Positions 62,188 to 64,000 of a DNA stretch of 64,000 bases are shown here, piece by piece. Where the stretch lies: NCBI RefSeq assembly GCF_016827595.1, contig NZ_JAECMS010000003.1:124001-188000 (forward strand). Reading direction: 5' to 3'. The stretch is from Luteirhabdus pelagi (GTDB taxonomy: Bacteria; Bacteroidota; Bacteroidia; Flavobacteriales; Flavobacteriaceae). Positions within the stretch are counted from its first letter, which is position 1; each line of letters starts with the position of its first letter. A program made the position numbers and the translations under genes. Under the pieces are notes generated by a model. The model had not been told where the DNA came from. It saw only the letters and a list, made by a program, of their open reading frames with translations, and ran no database searches.

Positions 62188-63066
62188 ATGCAAATTAAAA
62201 CAAAGCGTTCCCTTTCGGAATTTAATAACGACCTAAAATTAAAAGGTTTCAAAGTATTCCAAATTGAAGAGGATAGCAATGCTACACGTGCTTACAGTCG
62301 AAAGGATTTTTATAAAATTTGTCTTACCACCGGCGAAAGCAAGATTCATTATGCCGACCGTAGCTTTAAACATGAGGGTACTGTTTTATTCTTCGGAAAT
62401 CCCCATATCCCCTATTCATGGGAAACGATATCGAGAACATATGTTGGATACACCTGCCTTTTCTCAGAGGCCTTTCTAAAACTCTCCAATCATTCCGATA
62501 GCATTCTAGATGCGCCACTCTTCAAATTAGACGGAACACCTGTTTTACGAATTTCTGAAACCCAACGAGAGTTTCTAAACGGGATTTTCCGGAAAATGAT
62601 TGAAGAACAGGATACCGACTATTCGCATAAGGATGATGTCATTCGGAATTACCTTCACCTTATTATTCATGAGGCTATGAAAATGACACCCTCTACCGAT
62701 TTTGGCCAACATTCGAACGCTGCCTCTCGATTGAGCACGGTTTTTTTAGAGTTACTCGAGCGACAGTTCCCCATTGAATCGCCAGACGATCCACTTCAGC
62801 TTCAAACCGCAAATGATTATGCTTCGCAACTTTCGGTGCATGTTAATTACCTGAACCGTGCCGTTAAGAACGTAACAGGCAAAACCACTTCAACCCATAT
62901 ATCCGAACGCGTGGCGAATGAAGCGAAGGCTTTACTTCAACATACCGATTGGAACGTAAACGAAATCGCCTATGCCTTGGGATTTCAATATCCTACTTAC
63001 TTCAACAACTTCTTCAAAAAGCAATTGGGCACTACCCCAAATAGCTATCGAAATCAAAAAGTTTGA
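62188..63066 (+). CDS. AraC-family transcriptional regulator
   Basis: 292 residues. N-terminal cupin-like sensing domain, C-terminal double helix-turn-helix at about 190-290 (ANDYASQLSVHVNYLNRAVKNVTGKTTSTHI, WNVNEIAYALGFQYPTYFNNFFKKQLGTTPNSYR). The ligand is unknown. The two genes after it (cupin lipoprotein and SDR) run in the same direction and are likely targets. Confidence 0.93.
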   Translation: MQIKTKRSLSEFNNDLKLKGFKVFQIEEDSNATRAYSRKDFYKICLTTGESKIHYADRSFKHEGTVLFFGNPHIPYSWETISRTYVGYTCLFSEAFLKLSNHSDSILDAPLFKLDGTPVLRISETQREFLNGIFRKMIEEQDTDYSHKDDVIRNYLHLIIHEAMKMTPSTDFGQHSNAASRLSTVFLELLERQFPIESPDDPLQLQTANDYASQLSVHVNYLNRAVKNVTGKTTSTHISERVANEAKALLQHTDWNVNEIAYALGFQYPTYFNNFFKKQLGTTPNSYRNQKV

Positions 63067-63217
63067 TTTTCTTACTTTTTCGTTTGATTTTCGTTAACGA
63101 TTCACCATATCTCTTAACTAATTTTGTGATAGATAATTAGGGATATCCCCTATTTTGAAAAGGTATGGTTTATTTCTTGCCAATCGCAAGAATCCCATCT
63201 ACCCTAAAAATACTATT

Positions 63218-63739
63218 ATGAAAAAGAATATAAAGATCATCTTTTCATCCGTAGCTATTGTCGCTATAACCCTTCTAGGATGTGAGGAAAAGAGCGAAGA
63301 AACCAATTCTTCAAAAGAACTCCAAGACGAAAAGGTATCAACTGTTGAAAATGAACCGTTATTTCCCGAGGGAAATGTAGCTCCAGCCAAATATTTCACC
63401 GGAACGGCGAAAGTCTACGGTTTGGTAAGTCAAGATTCTGTCTTCACCACAAATGCAGGAAATGTACGTTTTGAAAAGGGAGCTCGGAGTAATTGGCATT
63501 CCCACCCATCTGGTCAGATTCTGATCGTAACTGAGGGTGTAGGATATCATCAAATTAAAGGACAATCAAAAGAAACAATTAGAAAAGGTGATGTTATCAA
63601 ATGTCCACCAAATACTACGCATTGGCATGGGGCTTCCGAAGATAGTGCAATGACACATATTTATATCGTCCCCAATACTGAGAAAGGCGTAGTGGATTGG
63701 AAAGATCCGGTAACGGATGAAGAATATTTAAACCAGTAA
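63218..63739 (+). CDS. Cupin-domain lipoprotein
   Basis: 173 residues from ATG 63218, which begins a lipoprotein signal (KKNIKIIFSSVAIVAITLLGC, C20 or so); an earlier frame start at 63155 puts charged residues first. The cupin core has the metal set GARSNWHSHPSGQILIVTEG and TTHWHGASED. Such proteins are often called mandelonitrile-lyase-like or carboxymuconolactone-decarboxylase-fused cupins, but activity is not known. Lies between AraC and SDR. Confidence 0.9.
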   Translation: MKKNIKIIFSSVAIVAITLLGCEEKSEETNSSKELQDEKVSTVENEPLFPEGNVAPAKYFTGTAKVYGLVSQDSVFTTNAGNVRFEKGARSNWHSHPSGQILIVTEGVGYHQIKGQSKETIRKGDVIKCPPNTTHWHGASEDSAMTHIYIVPNTEKGVVDWKDPVTDEEYLNQ

Positions 63740-63757
63740 ACAATAAAAATAAAAAAC

Positions 63758-64000
63758 ATGAAAGAGAATATTGAAGAAAAAGTAGTCATTATTACAGGAG
63801 CGAGCAGCGGATTGGGTGAAACTACCGCTAGACATATATCCGATTTAGGAGCAAAGGTTGTACTCGCTGCACGACGTTCCGATAGAATTGAAAAATTGGC
63901 GAAGGAAATCAATGATAAAGGTGGAAATGCCATTTTCGTACCAACGGATGTTACGAAGGAAGATCAGGTGAAGAAATTAATCAATGATACAATCGATGAA
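63758..64000 (+). CDS. SDR-family oxidoreductase, 5' part (runs off the window)
   Basis: ATG at 63758; the frame is open to the window end (81 codons). The product starts MKENIEEKVVIITGASSGLG, a classical SDR nucleotide-binding motif (TGASSGLG), and continues with LGAKVVLAARRSDRIEKL, where the Arg pair after beta-2 favours NADP. The active site lies outside. It is 18 bases after the cupin stop and is probably co-transcribed with it. Confidence 0.93.
   Translation, partial: MKENIEEKVVIITGASSGLGETTARHISDLGAKVVLAARRSDRIEKLAKEINDKGGNAIFVPTDVTKEDQVKKLINDTIDE

Overview
The window reads as a chromosomal segment of a member of the Flavobacteriaceae (Bacteroidota). The signs are a PorP/SprF protein next to a gliding-type adhesin with a type B type IX secretion (T9SS) sorting domain, fused HisB and HisIE enzymes, many proteins typical of the phylum (GLPGLI/LolA-like, DUF4251, lipocalin and OmpA lipoproteins), almost no Shine-Dalgarno sites, and promoters of the Bacteroidota form TTG-N19-21-TAnnTTTG. 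Base composition is even and there are no transposases, integrases, rRNA or tRNA genes that I can see, so most of the window looks like ordinary core genome.

Layout: 1-5571 is the distal part of a tightly packed histidine operon (hisD'-hisC-hisB-hisH-hisA-hisF-hisIE). 5573-14327 holds an S41 peptidase, a membrane LytTR regulator, CorA, DUF2461 and small unknown proteins, an OmpA/OprF-like porin, a succinate-semialdehyde-type dehydrogenase and a DoxX-like protein. 14374-27492 has a large BNR/sortilin-like secreted protein, a LolA-like protein, DUF72, a thioesterase, a membrane-anchored endonuclease/phosphatase, two MscS channels, DUF3817, an M16 peptidase and a Bax-inhibitor-1 protein. 27582-35922 is a surface locus: a repeat-rich T9SS adhesin, PorP/SprF, an OmpA/PD40 protein and a pirin-like bicupin, with a CI-like repressor divergent to it. 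35935-39263 holds YceI, a membrane winged-helix regulator, the tail of a lost M13 peptidase gene and a sterol-desaturase-like hydroxylase. 39264-40260 is almost empty and carries low-complexity near-repeats. 40261-48920 has an FNT channel, an NAD(P)-dependent reductase, a tiny charged protein, DUF4251, a nitroreductase, an Aquifex-type aconitase, TerC, HPF, a cysteine-free ArsC-like protein and RlmI.

48922-54574 is the most interesting block: a seven-gene translationally coupled operon (FAD oxidoreductase, methyltransferase, type III polyketide synthase, enoyl-reductase-like SDR, FabZ-like dehydratase, KAS II-like ketosynthase, dedicated ACP). It looks like a self-contained pathway that makes an acyl starter, extends and cyclises it on the type III PKS, and then methylates and oxidises it, giving a phenolic lipid or pyrone.

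54659-64000 has two lipoproteins, DUF1328, a fused alpha/beta E1 of a 2-oxoacid dehydrogenase, an isopenicillin-N-synthase-like oxygenase, an eIF1/SUI1 homologue, a nucleoside phosphorylase coupled to a cytoplasmic substrate-binding-fold protein, a Met-rich secreted protein, and an AraC regulator followed by a cupin lipoprotein and an SDR gene cut by the window edge.
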